From NCBI GenBank assembly GCA_003448675.1, contig DLXZ01000263.1, positions 8,259 to 16,321 on the forward strand: a stretch of DNA of 8,063 nt, in the 5' to 3' direction. Below the pieces are notes generated by a model. It was not told the DNA's origin, ran no database searches, and saw only the letters and a list, made by a program, of their open reading frames with translations. Source of the stretch: Porticoccaceae bacterium. Lineage in GTDB: Bacteria > Pseudomonadota > Gammaproteobacteria > Pseudomonadales > Porticoccaceae. Below, one piece after another: positions 1-5,887 of this stretch. Every line of letters starts with the position of its first letter. The stretch's first letter is position 1. The position numbers were made by a program, and so were the translations under genes.

Positions 1-185
1 CCAAACACCAGGGTGTGATCCAGGGCCTCGTTACGCTGGCGAGCGGCATGGATAAAAATCTCCATTTGCTCGCGCATAGCGGTCTGGCCAACGTAATCCG
101 CCAGGCAAGTTGGCCGGATCGCGTGATCCAGTCGCTCTTCGGCGTCTGTACTGCTGGTGGCGACCAGGCGGTCGGTTTCTATCAT
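1..185 (-). CDS. ruvB: Holliday junction branch-migration helicase RuvB, N-terminal fragment (cut by window edge)
   Basis: RuvB is the AAA+ ATPase motor that, as hexameric rings loaded by RuvA, drives branch migration of Holliday junctions. Only the first 61 codons and two more bases lie in the window. They begin MIETDRLVA, carry AIRP at residues 22-25, YVGQ at 31-34 and MEIFIHAA at 41-48, and stop at HTLVF just before the Walker A loop expected in the missing part. The pattern matches the start of E. coli RuvB (MIEADRL..., AIRP, YVGQ, MEIFI, LDHLLIFG). The start at 185 is set by this match; the Shine-Dalgarno sequence is weak. The gene follows ruvA and ruvC on the same strand but is separated from ruvA by 169 non-coding bases, which is long for this pair. 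The reading frame is intact; identity is near certain. Confidence 0.96.
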   Translation of the reverse strand, partial: MIETDRLVATSSTDAEERLDHAIRPTCLADYVGQTAMREQMEIFIHAARQRNEALDHTLVF

Positions 186-354
186 CGTGATCTGCTATCG
201 CTTATCACAGCGTTTGGGGGTTTCTCGGATCCTGGTATTGCAAGACTCGGTGTTGTATCGATACTCTCTTAAAGCACAGCCCTAAGTTTGCTCGCTAGCA
301 TACCGCTATCACTTTACTTTTTCATTACGGGCCGTCGACATTTTTACAAATAAC
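186..354. other. ruvA-ruvB intergenic region, non-coding
   Basis: This 169-base stretch is visibly richer in A/T than the flanking genes. It contains a perfect 10-base palindrome, GTATCGATAC, at 255-264. Only tiny ORFs without ribosome sites occur in it (two of 10 codons on the minus strand). I see no strong sigma70 promoter, no terminator hairpin with a T-run, and no CTGT-N8-ACAG LexA box. It may hold a promoter or RNA leader for ruvB, but nothing in the sequence proves that. Confidence 0.5.
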
Positions 355-972
355 TTACGGCCGCGTAACCACACTTTTCAAGGCCAGGCGAATCAACTCA
401 GCACTGGGCGGACTTGATTCGCCCTCCAGCAACTGCGCTCTGACCATGCGCGCCGCATCCTGGGGTTTATAGCCCAGCGCGACCAGCGCATGCTCAGCCT
501 CCGCAACAGCGGAATCACCGGCAACTGGTGCGGAAACCACTGCACCCACAGCGGCCTCGGCCCGCCACTCATCACCCAGGCGATCGCGCATCTCCACCAC
601 CAGACGCTCGGCGGTTTTCTTGCCGACGCCCGGCAGACGCACCAGAGCGGCGCTATCATTATTGTGCACACAGCCGACGAACTCTGGCGCGCTCATCCCG
701 GATAAAATCGCCAGCGCCAGCTTGGGGCCAACGCCGCTGACTTTTATCAACTCGCGAAACAGTCGGCGTTCACTGGCCTCGGCAAAACCGTAGAGCTGCT
801 GATTATCCTCGCGCACCACGAAATGGGTGTGCAGATTGACCGCTTCATTGAGTTCAGGCAACGCAAAAAACGTGGTCATTGAGACCTGAACTTCGTAACC
901 GACTCCCTGCACATCCACCAGCAGATGAGGCGGCTGTTTTTCCAGCAGAATGCCACGAATTCGCCCTATCAT
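355..972 (-). CDS. ruvA: Holliday junction branch-migration subunit RuvA
   Basis: RuvA binds four-way DNA junctions as a tetramer and loads RuvB rings for branch migration during recombinational repair. The 205-residue product is the usual family length. Residues 1-64 form the OB-fold domain, with MIGRIRG at the start and the acidic pin R54-E55-D56, identical in position to E. coli. Two helix-hairpin-helix motifs follow, around residues 75-90 (VSGVGPK) and 110-128 ([12 protein letters not shown]). A variable Ala/Val-rich linker at about 139-157 leads to the C-terminal domain (about 158-205; ALVALGYKP), which contacts RuvB. The start is supported by GGAG ten bases upstream of ATG 972. It lies 34 bases after ruvC and is very probably cotranscribed with it. 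Confidence 0.98.
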   Translation of the reverse strand: MIGRIRGILLEKQPPHLLVDVQGVGYEVQVSMTTFFALPELNEAVNLHTHFVVREDNQQLYGFAEASERRLFRELIKVSGVGPKLALAILSGMSAPEFVGCVHNNDSAALVRLPGVGKKTAERLVVEMRDRLGDEWRAEAAVGAVVSAPVAGDSAVAEAEHALVALGYKPQDAARMVRAQLLEGESSPPSAELIRLALKSVVTRP

Positions 973-1006
973 CGATAAGAATCTCCGGCTCTTGGTTTAA
1001 CACTGT

Positions 1007-1525
1007 TCATTTGCGCCGACCTCGGGCATAACGCGAGGTCTGCCTCAGATTCGCATGCGTGGTCAGGCTGTGAGCATGGCAGATGGCCACTGCCAGGGCG
1101 TCGGCCGCGTCCTCCGCCGGCGGCGCCGGCAGTGCCAGCAGGCGAGTCACCATATGCTGAACCTGCTCCTTGGTTGCCGCTCCGCTACCCACTACCGCCT
1201 GCTTTACCGTGCGGGCGCTGTATTCAGCAACCGGCAAGTCCGCCTGCACCCCCGCCACAATCGCCGCGCCCCTGGCCTGCCCCAAACGTAAAGCAGCCCT
1301 TGGGTCACGGGCGAAAAACACCTCTTCCACCGCCATGGAAGACGGTTGATGTTCGACAACCAGTTCTCTGACACTGTTGGCAATCACTTTGAGCCGTTCC
1401 GGCAGCGACTGTTCCGGCAAGCGGATAATGCCGCTGGTCACGTAGCTGAGTTTGCTACCGACCACCTCGATAAAGCCGAAGCCGGTGCGCCGGGAGCCGG
1501 GATCGATACCAAGTATGCGCGTCAT
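1007..1525 (-). CDS. ruvC: Crossover junction endodeoxyribonuclease RuvC
   Basis: RuvC is the dimeric, metal-dependent resolvase that nicks Holliday junctions symmetrically after RuvAB has moved them. The 172-residue product has the RNase H-like fold signature ILGIDPGSRRTGFG (residues 4-17). The four acidic catalytic residues are present: D8, E67 (in VEEVF), D139 and D142 (in EDAADALA). The phenylalanine that stacks at the junction in E. coli (F69) is F70 here. LGQARG (81-86) and the basic C-terminal end are also typical. AGAGG nine bases upstream supports ATG 1525. The gene heads ruvC-ruvA. A terminator at 1615-1638 separates it from the upstream small gene, so it probably has its own promoter within 1526-1614; a weak candidate is TTGCAA, 17 bases, GATCAT reading leftward. 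Confidence 0.98.
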   Translation of the reverse strand: MTRILGIDPGSRRTGFGFIEVVGSKLSYVTSGIIRLPEQSLPERLKVIANSVRELVVEHQPSSMAVEEVFFARDPRAALRLGQARGAAIVAGVQADLPVAEYSARTVKQAVVGSGAATKEQVQHMVTRLLALPAPPAEDAADALAVAICHAHSLTTHANLRQTSRYARGRRK

Positions 1526-1559
1526 TAGCGACTGCCTCTACTATCCATGCAAAGATGAT

Positions 1560-1589
1560 CCGGCATTGACCGGCGGCTTGCAATGCCGG
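1560..1589 (-). repeat. Inverted repeat / stem-loop in the ruvC leader
   Basis: A perfect 9-base inverted repeat, CCGGCATTG at 1560-1568 and CAATGCCGG at 1581-1589, surrounds a 12-base centre. It lies about 35 bases upstream of the ruvC start and downstream of the terminator of the preceding gene. No T-run follows it in the leftward direction, so it does not look like an intrinsic terminator. It could be an RNA stem in the ruvC leader or an operator. The weak candidate ruvC promoter overlaps it. Confidence 0.55.
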
Positions 1590-1614
1590 CTCCGATAACC
1601 CGGACGCGGGCAAC

Positions 1615-1638
1615 AAAAAAGGCGGCCCCGAGGCCGCC
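1615..1638 (-). terminator. Intrinsic terminator of the small acidic-tail gene
   Basis: Reading leftward, GGCGGCC pairs with GGCCGCC around a TCGG loop (stem 1621-1638) and is followed immediately by six T residues (1620-1615 on the minus strand). This is a textbook Rho-independent terminator about 45 bases past the stop codon of the 81-residue gene. It implies that at least part of the transcription from the aspS-yebC side ends here, and that ruvC needs its own promoter or readthrough. Confidence 0.88.
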
Positions 1639-1683
1639 TCCTTTTCAGGTTCTCCGTCCGCAAGCGGGGACGAAGCACGCAAG

Positions 1684-1929
1684 CTACTCGCTCTTTTCGC
1701 CTGCCTCACCTTCTTCTGCTTCCGCTTCACTCGCGGTTTCTTCTTCGGCAGCTTCTTCAACTTCCGGCTCAGGGGCCTTGGGCGCCGGCGCCTTGATCAG
1801 GTCCTCGGCCAGTAGAATAGCGACTTTTTCGGCCTCATTTACCCAGTGCTTGTTAGCGTCCTTGACGCCGTAGCGCCCGGAACGCTTCTGGTAAATAGTG
1901 TATTCGGCGGTTTTCTTGATGACTTTCAT
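1684..1929 (-). CDS. Small conserved-looking protein with acidic C-terminal tail, function unknown
   Basis: The gene encodes 81 residues. I do not recognise a characterised family, although I believe similar hypothetical proteins occur in related gammaproteobacteria. Residues 1-46 look like a small folded domain: a basic, aromatic start (KKTAEYTIYQKRSGRYGV), a W29 turn (KHWVN) and a helix-like stretch EKVAILLAEDLIK at 34-46. Residues 47-81 form a low-complexity Ala/Pro/Glu tail with 14 Glu in 35 residues, probably disordered. There is no signal peptide or membrane segment. A strong ribosome site, AAGGAG, lies seven bases before ATG 1929, and a clear terminator follows the gene. Both argue that it is truly expressed. 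It sits between yebC and ruvC, which are often adjacent in other gammaproteobacteria. A nucleic-acid or ribosome-associated role is possible but only inferred from the neighbours. Confidence 0.8.
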   Translation of the reverse strand: MKVIKKTAEYTIYQKRSGRYGVKDANKHWVNEAEKVAILLAEDLIKAPAPKAPEPEVEEAAEEETASEAEAEEGEAGEKSE

Positions 1930-1961
1930 CTTGTGACTCCTTGACTACTCGTTGTGGTTAA

Positions 1962-1977
1962 CGCTTTGACTAAAGCG
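1962..1977. repeat. Short inverted repeat upstream of the small acidic-tail gene
   Basis: CGCTTT (1962-1967) and AAAGCG (1972-1977) form a 6-base stem with a GACT loop in the 71 bases between yebC and the small gene. There is no T-run after it in the leftward direction. It could be a weak hairpin or a regulator half-site pair; the evidence is only the symmetry. Confidence 0.3.
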
Positions 1978-2000
1978 GTGGGAAAAAAGCACATCAGGCC

Positions 2001-2747
2001 TTAGCCCATTTGTGCCAGAACTGCTTCGGGGATATCGGCATTGGTATAAACATTCTGGACATCGTCCAGGTCTTCCAGGTGATCCACCAGCGCCATGATT
2101 TTTTCCGCGCCATCGGCATCCAGCTCTACCGTCGTGGAGGCCACCATGGTCACCTCCGCGGATTCCGGCTCCTTACCCGCTGTAATCAAACTTTCCTTGA
2201 CGGCGACGAAGTCTTCCCAGGCGGTCAGCACGTCGATAGAGCCATCGTCATTGGCGACCACGTCTTCGGCGCCGGCTTCCAGCGCCGCTTCCATAATGGC
2301 GTCCTCGTCACTGCCAGGGGCGTAGCTGATCTGTCCGGTGCGGGTAAACAGGTAAGCTACCGAGCCGTCAGTGCCCAGGTTGCCACCGCGTTTGGTAAAG
2401 GCATGACGCACATCGGACACGGTGCGGTTGCGGTTGTCAGTCAGACATTCAACCAACACAGCAATGCCGTTGGTGCCATAACCTTCGTAGATTACCTCTT
2501 CGTAATTATCACCCTCGGCATCACCAGCCCCGCGCTGAATAGCCTTGTCGATGGTATCCCGCTTCATATTAGCGCCCAGCGCCTTGTCCACCGCCGCTCG
2601 CAGGCGGGGGTTATCTTCCGGGTTGCCACCGCCCATTTTGGCAGCGACCACCAGCTCTCGAATCAGCTTGGTGAAAATCTTGCCGCGTTTAGCATCCTGG
2701 GCCGCTTTTCGATGCTTGATATTCGCCCATTTACTGTGTCCAGCCAT
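2001..2747 (-). CDS. yebC: YebC/TACO1-family cytoplasmic protein (translation factor or transcriptional regulator)
   Basis: The 248-residue product has the usual YebC length and the diagnostic start [14 protein letters not shown], followed by [17 protein letters not shown] (17-33) and [12 protein letters not shown] (39-50). [14 protein letters not shown] (87-100) and the TDNRNRT (103-109) loop are also family hallmarks. Members were long described as DNA-binding regulators (PmpR in Pseudomonas). More recent work on the family, and on mitochondrial TACO1, supports a ribosome-associated role that relieves stalling at proline runs. An in-frame GTG two codons earlier (2753) is possible. ATG 2747 is preferred because it gives the conserved N-terminus and has AGAGG five bases upstream. 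The gene lies 86 bases after aspS on the same strand, a common arrangement, and is probably cotranscribed with it. Confidence 0.96.
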   Translation of the reverse strand: MAGHSKWANIKHRKAAQDAKRGKIFTKLIRELVVAAKMGGGNPEDNPRLRAAVDKALGANMKRDTIDKAIQRGAGDAEGDNYEEVIYEGYGTNGIAVLVECLTDNRNRTVSDVRHAFTKRGGNLGTDGSVAYLFTRTGQISYAPGSDEDAIMEAALEAGAEDVVANDDGSIDVLTAWEDFVAVKESLITAGKEPESAEVTMVASTTVELDADGAEKIMALVDHLEDLDDVQNVYTNADIPEAVLAQMG

Positions 2748-2833
2748 GATCACCTCTCACTACCCCGGCAAACTGATACACCGGGACAAACTCACCTGTA
2801 TAACGTTTTTTCACGCGCTTAAATAATGTGTGC

Positions 2834-4615
2834 TTACTCCGCCGCTTCCGACGCTGCCTTTTCGCGGAGACGGATATTCAATTCACGCAACTGCTCATTG
2901 CTTACCAAGCCCGGCGCATCGGTCATCAAGCACTGGGCGGACTGAGTTTTCGGGAAGGCAATCACGTCGCGAATGGACTCGGCGCCAACCATCAGCATGA
3001 CGATCCGATCGAGACCGAAGGCCAGGCCTCCGTGGGGCGGACAGCCATAGCTAAGGGCATCGAGCAAAAAGCCAAATTTTTCCCGCTGTTCTTGTTCTCC
3101 GATGGCGAGCACTTCAAACACAGCCTGCTGCATGGCCTGTTCATGAATCCGCACCGAGCCACCGCCCAGCTCAGTGCCATTAAGTACGATGTCATAGGCC
3201 TGGGACAGGGCCGCGCCCGGATCAGCGACCAGTTCCTCGGGCGAGCACAGGGGCTGGGTGAAGGGATGATGCAGGGAAGTCCACCCACCATCATTACCCC
3301 GCTCGAACATGGGGAAGTCCACTACCCATAACGGCGCCCATTGGCAGGTATAAAGGTCGAGGTCTTCACCCAGTTTGCAGCGCAGGGCGCCCAGGGCTTC
3401 GGATACCACCTTACTCTTGTCGGCGCCAAAGAAAATCAGATCGCCAGTTTCCGCGCCAACGCGATCAAGCAGTTGCTGACGGACTTCATTGGGCAGGAAT
3501 TTAACAATGGGCGACTGCAACCCTTCTTCGAGATCGGCTTTGTCATTAACCTTTATATAAGCTAGCCCACGGGCGCCATAAATGCCGACATACTTGGTGT
3601 ACTCGTCAATCTGCTTGCGGCTGATGTCATTGCCACCCGGCACTTTCAGGGCAGTAACTCTGCCTTCGGGGTCATTGGCGGGCCCGGAAAAAACCTTGAA
3701 GTCCACCCCCGTCATCAGATCCTTGACGTCGACCAGCTCCAGGGGAATACGCAGATCCGGTTTATCGCTGCCAAAACGCTGCATGGCTTCGGCGTAAGTC
3801 ATTTTGGGAAAATCACCGAGGTCCACGTCGAGCAGCTTTGCAAACAGCTCCCGCAGCATATTTTCGGTGATGGTCATGATCTCCTGCTCGGACAGGAAAG
3901 AGGCCTCAATATCGATCTGGGTGAATTCGGGCTGCCGGTCTGCACGCAGGTCCTCATCACGAAAGCACTTGGCGATCTGATAATAGCGATCAAAGCCAGA
4001 CACCATGAGCAACTGCTTAAATAGCTGTGGCGACTGGGGCAGCGCAAAGAACTTGCCGCCGTGGGTACGACTGGGCACCAGATAGTCCCGGGCGCCTTCT
4101 GGCGTGGCCCGGGTCAGTATTGGCGTTTCAATATCGAGAAAACCCGCATCGTCAAGACAGTTGCGAATCACCGCCATCACCTTGGAACGGAAATACAGGT
4201 TGTGTTGCATTTCGGGGCGGCGCAAATCCAGGTAGCGGTATTGGAGCCTGACGTCCTCGCCTACTTTCGTATGCTCATCCAACTGAAAAGGAGGGGTTTT
4301 CGCGGCGTTAAGAATCTCCACCGAGTGGGCATATACTTCCAGCATTCCGGTTTTCATCTCCGGGTTTACCGTCGCTTCGGTACGGGCGCGCACCAGACCC
4401 TGTATGCGTAGCACATACTCACCACGTACCCGGTCGGCGGTGGCAAAGTGCTCACCAGCATCGGGATCAACCACCACCTGGACAATGCCCTCACGATCAC
4501 GCAGGTCGACAAAAATGACCCCCCCGTGATCCCGGCGACGATCCACCCATCCACACAAAACCACTTCGCTATCGATATGGGAGGGCTCAACATGCCCGCA
4601 ATAAACAGAGCGCAT
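2834..4615 (-). CDS. aspS: Aspartyl-tRNA synthetase, predicted non-discriminating type
   Basis: This class IIb synthetase charges tRNA-Asp with aspartate in the cytoplasm. The 593-residue product is of bacterial-type length. It has an N-terminal OB-fold anticodon domain (about 1-105), then the catalytic core with [10 protein letters not shown] (127-136), [14 protein letters not shown] (170-183), motif 2 [20 protein letters not shown] (217-236), the bacterial GAD insertion (about 285-420), and motif 3 [12 protein letters not shown] (530-541). In the anticodon domain, H30 (RRRDHGG) and A81 (TEATVN) replace E. coli L30 and K81. The Pseudomonas non-discriminating enzyme has His and Gly there, so this enzyme probably also makes Asp-tRNA-Asn for GatCAB. 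Two starts compete. ATG 4621 lies only three bases from AGGA, whereas ATG 4615 lies nine bases away and gives MRSVYCG, matching the E. coli start MRTEYCG; 4615 is preferred. It follows the fmdB-type gene by 69 bases. Confidence 0.97.
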   Translation of the reverse strand: MRSVYCGHVEPSHIDSEVVLCGWVDRRRDHGGVIFVDLRDREGIVQVVVDPDAGEHFATADRVRGEYVLRIQGLVRARTEATVNPEMKTGMLEVYAHSVEILNAAKTPPFQLDEHTKVGEDVRLQYRYLDLRRPEMQHNLYFRSKVMAVIRNCLDDAGFLDIETPILTRATPEGARDYLVPSRTHGGKFFALPQSPQLFKQLLMVSGFDRYYQIAKCFRDEDLRADRQPEFTQIDIEASFLSEQEIMTITENMLRELFAKLLDVDLGDFPKMTYAEAMQRFGSDKPDLRIPLELVDVKDLMTGVDFKVFSGPANDPEGRVTALKVPGGNDISRKQIDEYTKYVGIYGARGLAYIKVNDKADLEEGLQSPIVKFLPNEVRQQLLDRVGAETGDLIFFGADKSKVVSEALGALRCKLGEDLDLYTCQWAPLWVVDFPMFERGNDGGWTSLHHPFTQPLCSPEELVADPGAALSQAYDIVLNGTELGGGSVRIHEQAMQQAVFEVLAIGEQEQREKFGFLLDALSYGCPPHGGLAFGLDRIVMLMVGAESIRDVIAFPKTQSAQCLMTDAPGLVSNEQLRELNIRLREKAASEAAE

Positions 4616-4684
4616 ATTCATTAATCCTGATTACAAACTTTTACTATTACTGAAACGTTATCGCCAGTGAACAAAATCCGGCGC

Positions 4685-5026
4685 TCAATTTCCGGTGACG
4701 GCTGAGCTTTTATTATCGCTCTTACTGCTTTTTTCACCTGACTTCCCACCGGAGGGTTTGCTTTCGCTGCTGGCGCTACCAGTGTCACTGCTGCTCTTGC
4801 CGCCGCCATTGGAACTTTTGTCTCCGGAGAGATTACGTTTATCGCCGGTTTTAAAGTCGGTTTCATACCAGCCACTGCCACTCAAACGAAATGCGCTGGC
4901 GGTGACCTTTTTTTTCAGAGTCGTCCTGTCACAGGCCGGGCACACCTTCAACACTTCGTCGGACAGCTTCTGTATAGCCTCCAGCTCGTGACCGCAGGCC
5001 TCGCAAAGATATTCGTAAATAGGCAT
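4685..5026 (-). CDS. FmdB/CxxC_CxxC-type zinc-ribbon protein with Ser/Gly/Lys-rich tail
   Basis: The 113-residue protein starts MPIYEYLCEACGHE, the hallmark of the FmdB-type putative regulatory zinc ribbons. Metal ligands are visible as C8-x2-C11 and C29-x2-C32 (CPAC). The conserved domain ends near residue 58, with FRLSGSGWYETDF (47-59). Residues 60-113 are low-complexity Ser, Gly and Lys, probably disordered. The molecular role of the family is not established; the name comes from a proposed regulator of formamidase. A longer in-frame reading from 5122 exists. ATG 5026 is chosen because it begins the family's conserved N-terminus, has GGAGA about ten bases upstream, and leaves a TATAAT promoter box upstream at 5097-5102. 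The gene is upstream of aspS in the same direction and probably heads that transcription unit. Confidence 0.92.
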   Translation of the reverse strand: MPIYEYLCEACGHELEAIQKLSDEVLKVCPACDRTTLKKKVTASAFRLSGSGWYETDFKTGDKRNLSGDKSSNGGGKSSSDTGSASSESKPSGGKSGEKSSKSDNKSSAVTGN

Positions 5027-5096
5027 ATCGTGTCTTTCTCCAAACGCTTCCAGGCAATCGAATCGCTTAACTACCACAGTCAAAAAATCGGCGCGC

Positions 5097-5122
5097 ATTA
5101 TACCCCAGCCAGTGGCTGGCAA
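5097..5122 (-). promoter_or_regulatory. Probable promoter of the fmdB-aspS unit
   Basis: Reading leftward, a perfect TATAAT (5102-5097) lies about 70 bases before the fmdB-type start codon. The best upstream hexamer is TTGCCA (5122-5117), but the spacing is only 14 bases, shorter than the normal 16-18, so the -35 assignment is doubtful. An inverted repeat fills the spacer (5105-5119). The perfect -10 box makes a promoter likely; an activator could compensate for the poor -35. Confidence 0.55.
5105..5119. repeat. Perfect 7-1-7 inverted repeat next to the TATAAT box (possible operator)
   Basis: CCAGCCA, one G, TGGCTGG is a perfect 15-base dyad lying two bases upstream of the leftward TATAAT. 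Symmetry of this kind between -10 and -35 positions is typical of repressor or MerR-like activator sites. The short candidate spacer would not fit a MerR-type promoter, which has a long one. No regulator is identified. Confidence 0.5.
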
Positions 5123-5195
5123 TCACTTGCACCGAGCGCACCAAAGTAGCGCCCTGGTGAATCTGAAGTGAAGCTTTCTCCTGTATGCGCACCAC

Positions 5196-5240
5196 TTTTG
5201 CAAAAACATATAGTTTTTCCCCTAAAAATCAGCTTTTTTT
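5196..5240. promoter_or_regulatory. Helically phased A/T tracts (predicted curved DNA)
   Basis: Five A or T runs of 4-7 bases occur at 5196-5199, 5202-5206, 5214-5218, 5224-5228 and 5234-5240. The last four are centred about 12, 10 and 11 bases apart, close to one helical turn. Phased tracts bend DNA and often act as upstream activating or nucleoid-protein binding regions. They lie just upstream of the possible rightward promoter of the HU-like gene and about 95 bases upstream of the leftward TATAAT. Confidence 0.5.
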
Positions 5241-5251
5241 GTTCATTCCGC

Positions 5252-5280
5252 TTGCGGGGTTCTAGCGGATACTATATACA
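5252..5280 (+). promoter_or_regulatory. Possible promoter of the HU-like gene
   Basis: TTGCGG (5252-5257), a 17-base spacer and TATACA (5275-5280) resemble a sigma70 promoter, with 4 of 6 consensus matches in each box. An overlapping TATATA at 5273-5278 is an alternative -10. The site would give a leader of about 100 bases before the gene at 5389. The rest of the 5027-5388 gap holds no gene I can support. Confidence 0.4.
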
Positions 5281-5388
5281 TAGCGCCGAGGCTAGGCGGG
5301 TCGTTTATTTTGTTAGCTGTTATGCGATTTGGCGCCTCTAGAGCAGTTCACTTAATCCACCACAACAATGTTGAAGGGGAAGCTTGAT

Positions 5389-5787
5389 ATGGTAGCTAAA
5401 AAAGCTCCGGCAAAGACAAAGGCTCCAGCCAGAAAAGCAGTAGCGAAGAAACCCGTTCCAGCCCGCAAAATTACTGCGGTTAAGGACAGGTACACCAAAG
5501 CCCAGATCGTTGGTGAGCTTGCCGACAATACCGGGCTGACCAAGAATCAGGTGAATGGCGTCCTGGACGAACTTGCTGTTGTTATTGAGCGGCACATTAA
5601 AAAGCGTAGTGTCGGTGAATTTGCCTTACCCGGCTTGCTGAAAATCAAGACAGTCAAAAAACCTGCACGCAAGGCTCGCAAGGGCATCAACCCCTTCACC
5701 GGGGAAGAGACCACCTTCAAAGCGCGACCCGCCAGCACTACAGTCAAGGTGACCGCGCTGAAAAAACTCAAGGATATGGCCAACTAG
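5389..5787 (+). CDS. HU-family DNA-binding (histone-like) protein with basic N-terminal tail
   Basis: HU/IHF-fold proteins dimerise, bend DNA and organise the nucleoid. The 132-residue product is about 40 residues longer than plain HU. Residues 1-29 are a Lys/Ala/Pro-rich tail (MVAKKAPAKTKAPARKA...), resembling eukaryotic histone H1 tails and the tailed HU variants of some proteobacteria. The HU fold runs from about 34 to 132: the helical part around YTKAQIVGELADNTGLTK (35-52) and ELAVVIERHI (61-70), FALPGLLKI (78-86), and the DNA-clasping beta arm with ARKGINPFTGEE (96-107). P102 in the arm is the probable intercalating proline. ATG 5389 is chosen because AGGGG lies nine bases upstream. An in-frame ATG at 5368 has no ribosome site. 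The gene is transcribed alone and ends at a strong hairpin. Confidence 0.93.
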   Translation: MVAKKAPAKTKAPARKAVAKKPVPARKITAVKDRYTKAQIVGELADNTGLTKNQVNGVLDELAVVIERHIKKRSVGEFALPGLLKIKTVKKPARKARKGINPFTGEETTFKARPASTTVKVTALKKLKDMAN

Positions 5788-5815
5788 TGTCGCTACCTGG
5801 AATTAGCGAACGCTG

Positions 5816-5850
5816 AGGAGCAAAGCCCCGCCAGCCGGGGCTTTGCTCCT
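5816..5850. terminator. Strong 15-bp hairpin between convergent genes
   Basis: AGGAGCAAAGCCCCG (5816-5830) pairs perfectly with CGGGGCTTTGCTCCT (5836-5850) around a 5-base loop. It lies 28 bases after the HU-like gene and 37 bases before the end of the convergent HIT gene. The stem is very stable but no T-run follows it on either side, so it departs from the classical Rho-independent form. It could act as a bidirectional transcription barrier or a 3'-end protecting stem. Confidence 0.7.
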
Positions 5851-5851
5851 T

Positions 5852-5883
5852 ATAGCTTCCGCCCGCGGGACCGAGGCTATTTT
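5852..5883 (+). terminator. Possible second hairpin with short T-run
   Basis: ATAGCTTC (5852-5859) pairs with GAGGCTAT (5873-5880) with one G-U wobble, and T residues continue to 5883. It directly follows the 15-bp hairpin and could supply the rightward T-run that the first hairpin lacks. The stem is short and its loop is 13 bases, so the call is tentative. Confidence 0.3.
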
Positions 5884-5887
5884 GTAG

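Noticed and set aside
186..354. LexA (SOS) box for ruvB, or for ruvC in the gap 1526-1683
   Set aside because: I scanned the non-coding gaps for CTG-N10-CAG on both strands. The closest, CTG...CAG near 193-211, has 13 bases between the halves instead of 10, so no SOS box is claimed.
309..354. Ten-codon leftward ORFs in the ruvA-ruvB gap as leader peptides
   Set aside because: They have no ribosome site, no codon runs suggestive of attenuation, and are expected by chance.
1684..1785. Functional pairing of the acidic-tail protein with the basic-tail HU protein
   Set aside because: Opposite charge alone is not evidence of interaction. The genes are 3.5 kb apart on opposite strands with separate signals.
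2764..2785. Hairpin CCCGG/CCGGG between aspS and yebC as a terminator
   Set aside because: The stem is only 5 bp with a 12-base loop and there is no T-run in the leftward direction, so it is too weak to call.
2010..2822. 270-codon open frame on the plus strand opposite yebC
   Set aside because: It is entirely antisense to the unmistakable yebC coding sequence, has no family-like sequence or ribosome site, and arises from the codon pattern of the opposite strand.
2828..3331. 167-codon open frame on the plus strand opposite the 3' part of aspS
   Set aside because: It is antisense to conserved AspRS motif 3 coding sequence and its product resembles nothing I recognise.
5027..5122. 32-residue N-terminal extension of the FmdB-type protein
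   Set aside because: The extension reads through a TATAAT promoter box and the dyad, and the family's proteins begin at MPIYEY. It is treated as leader DNA.
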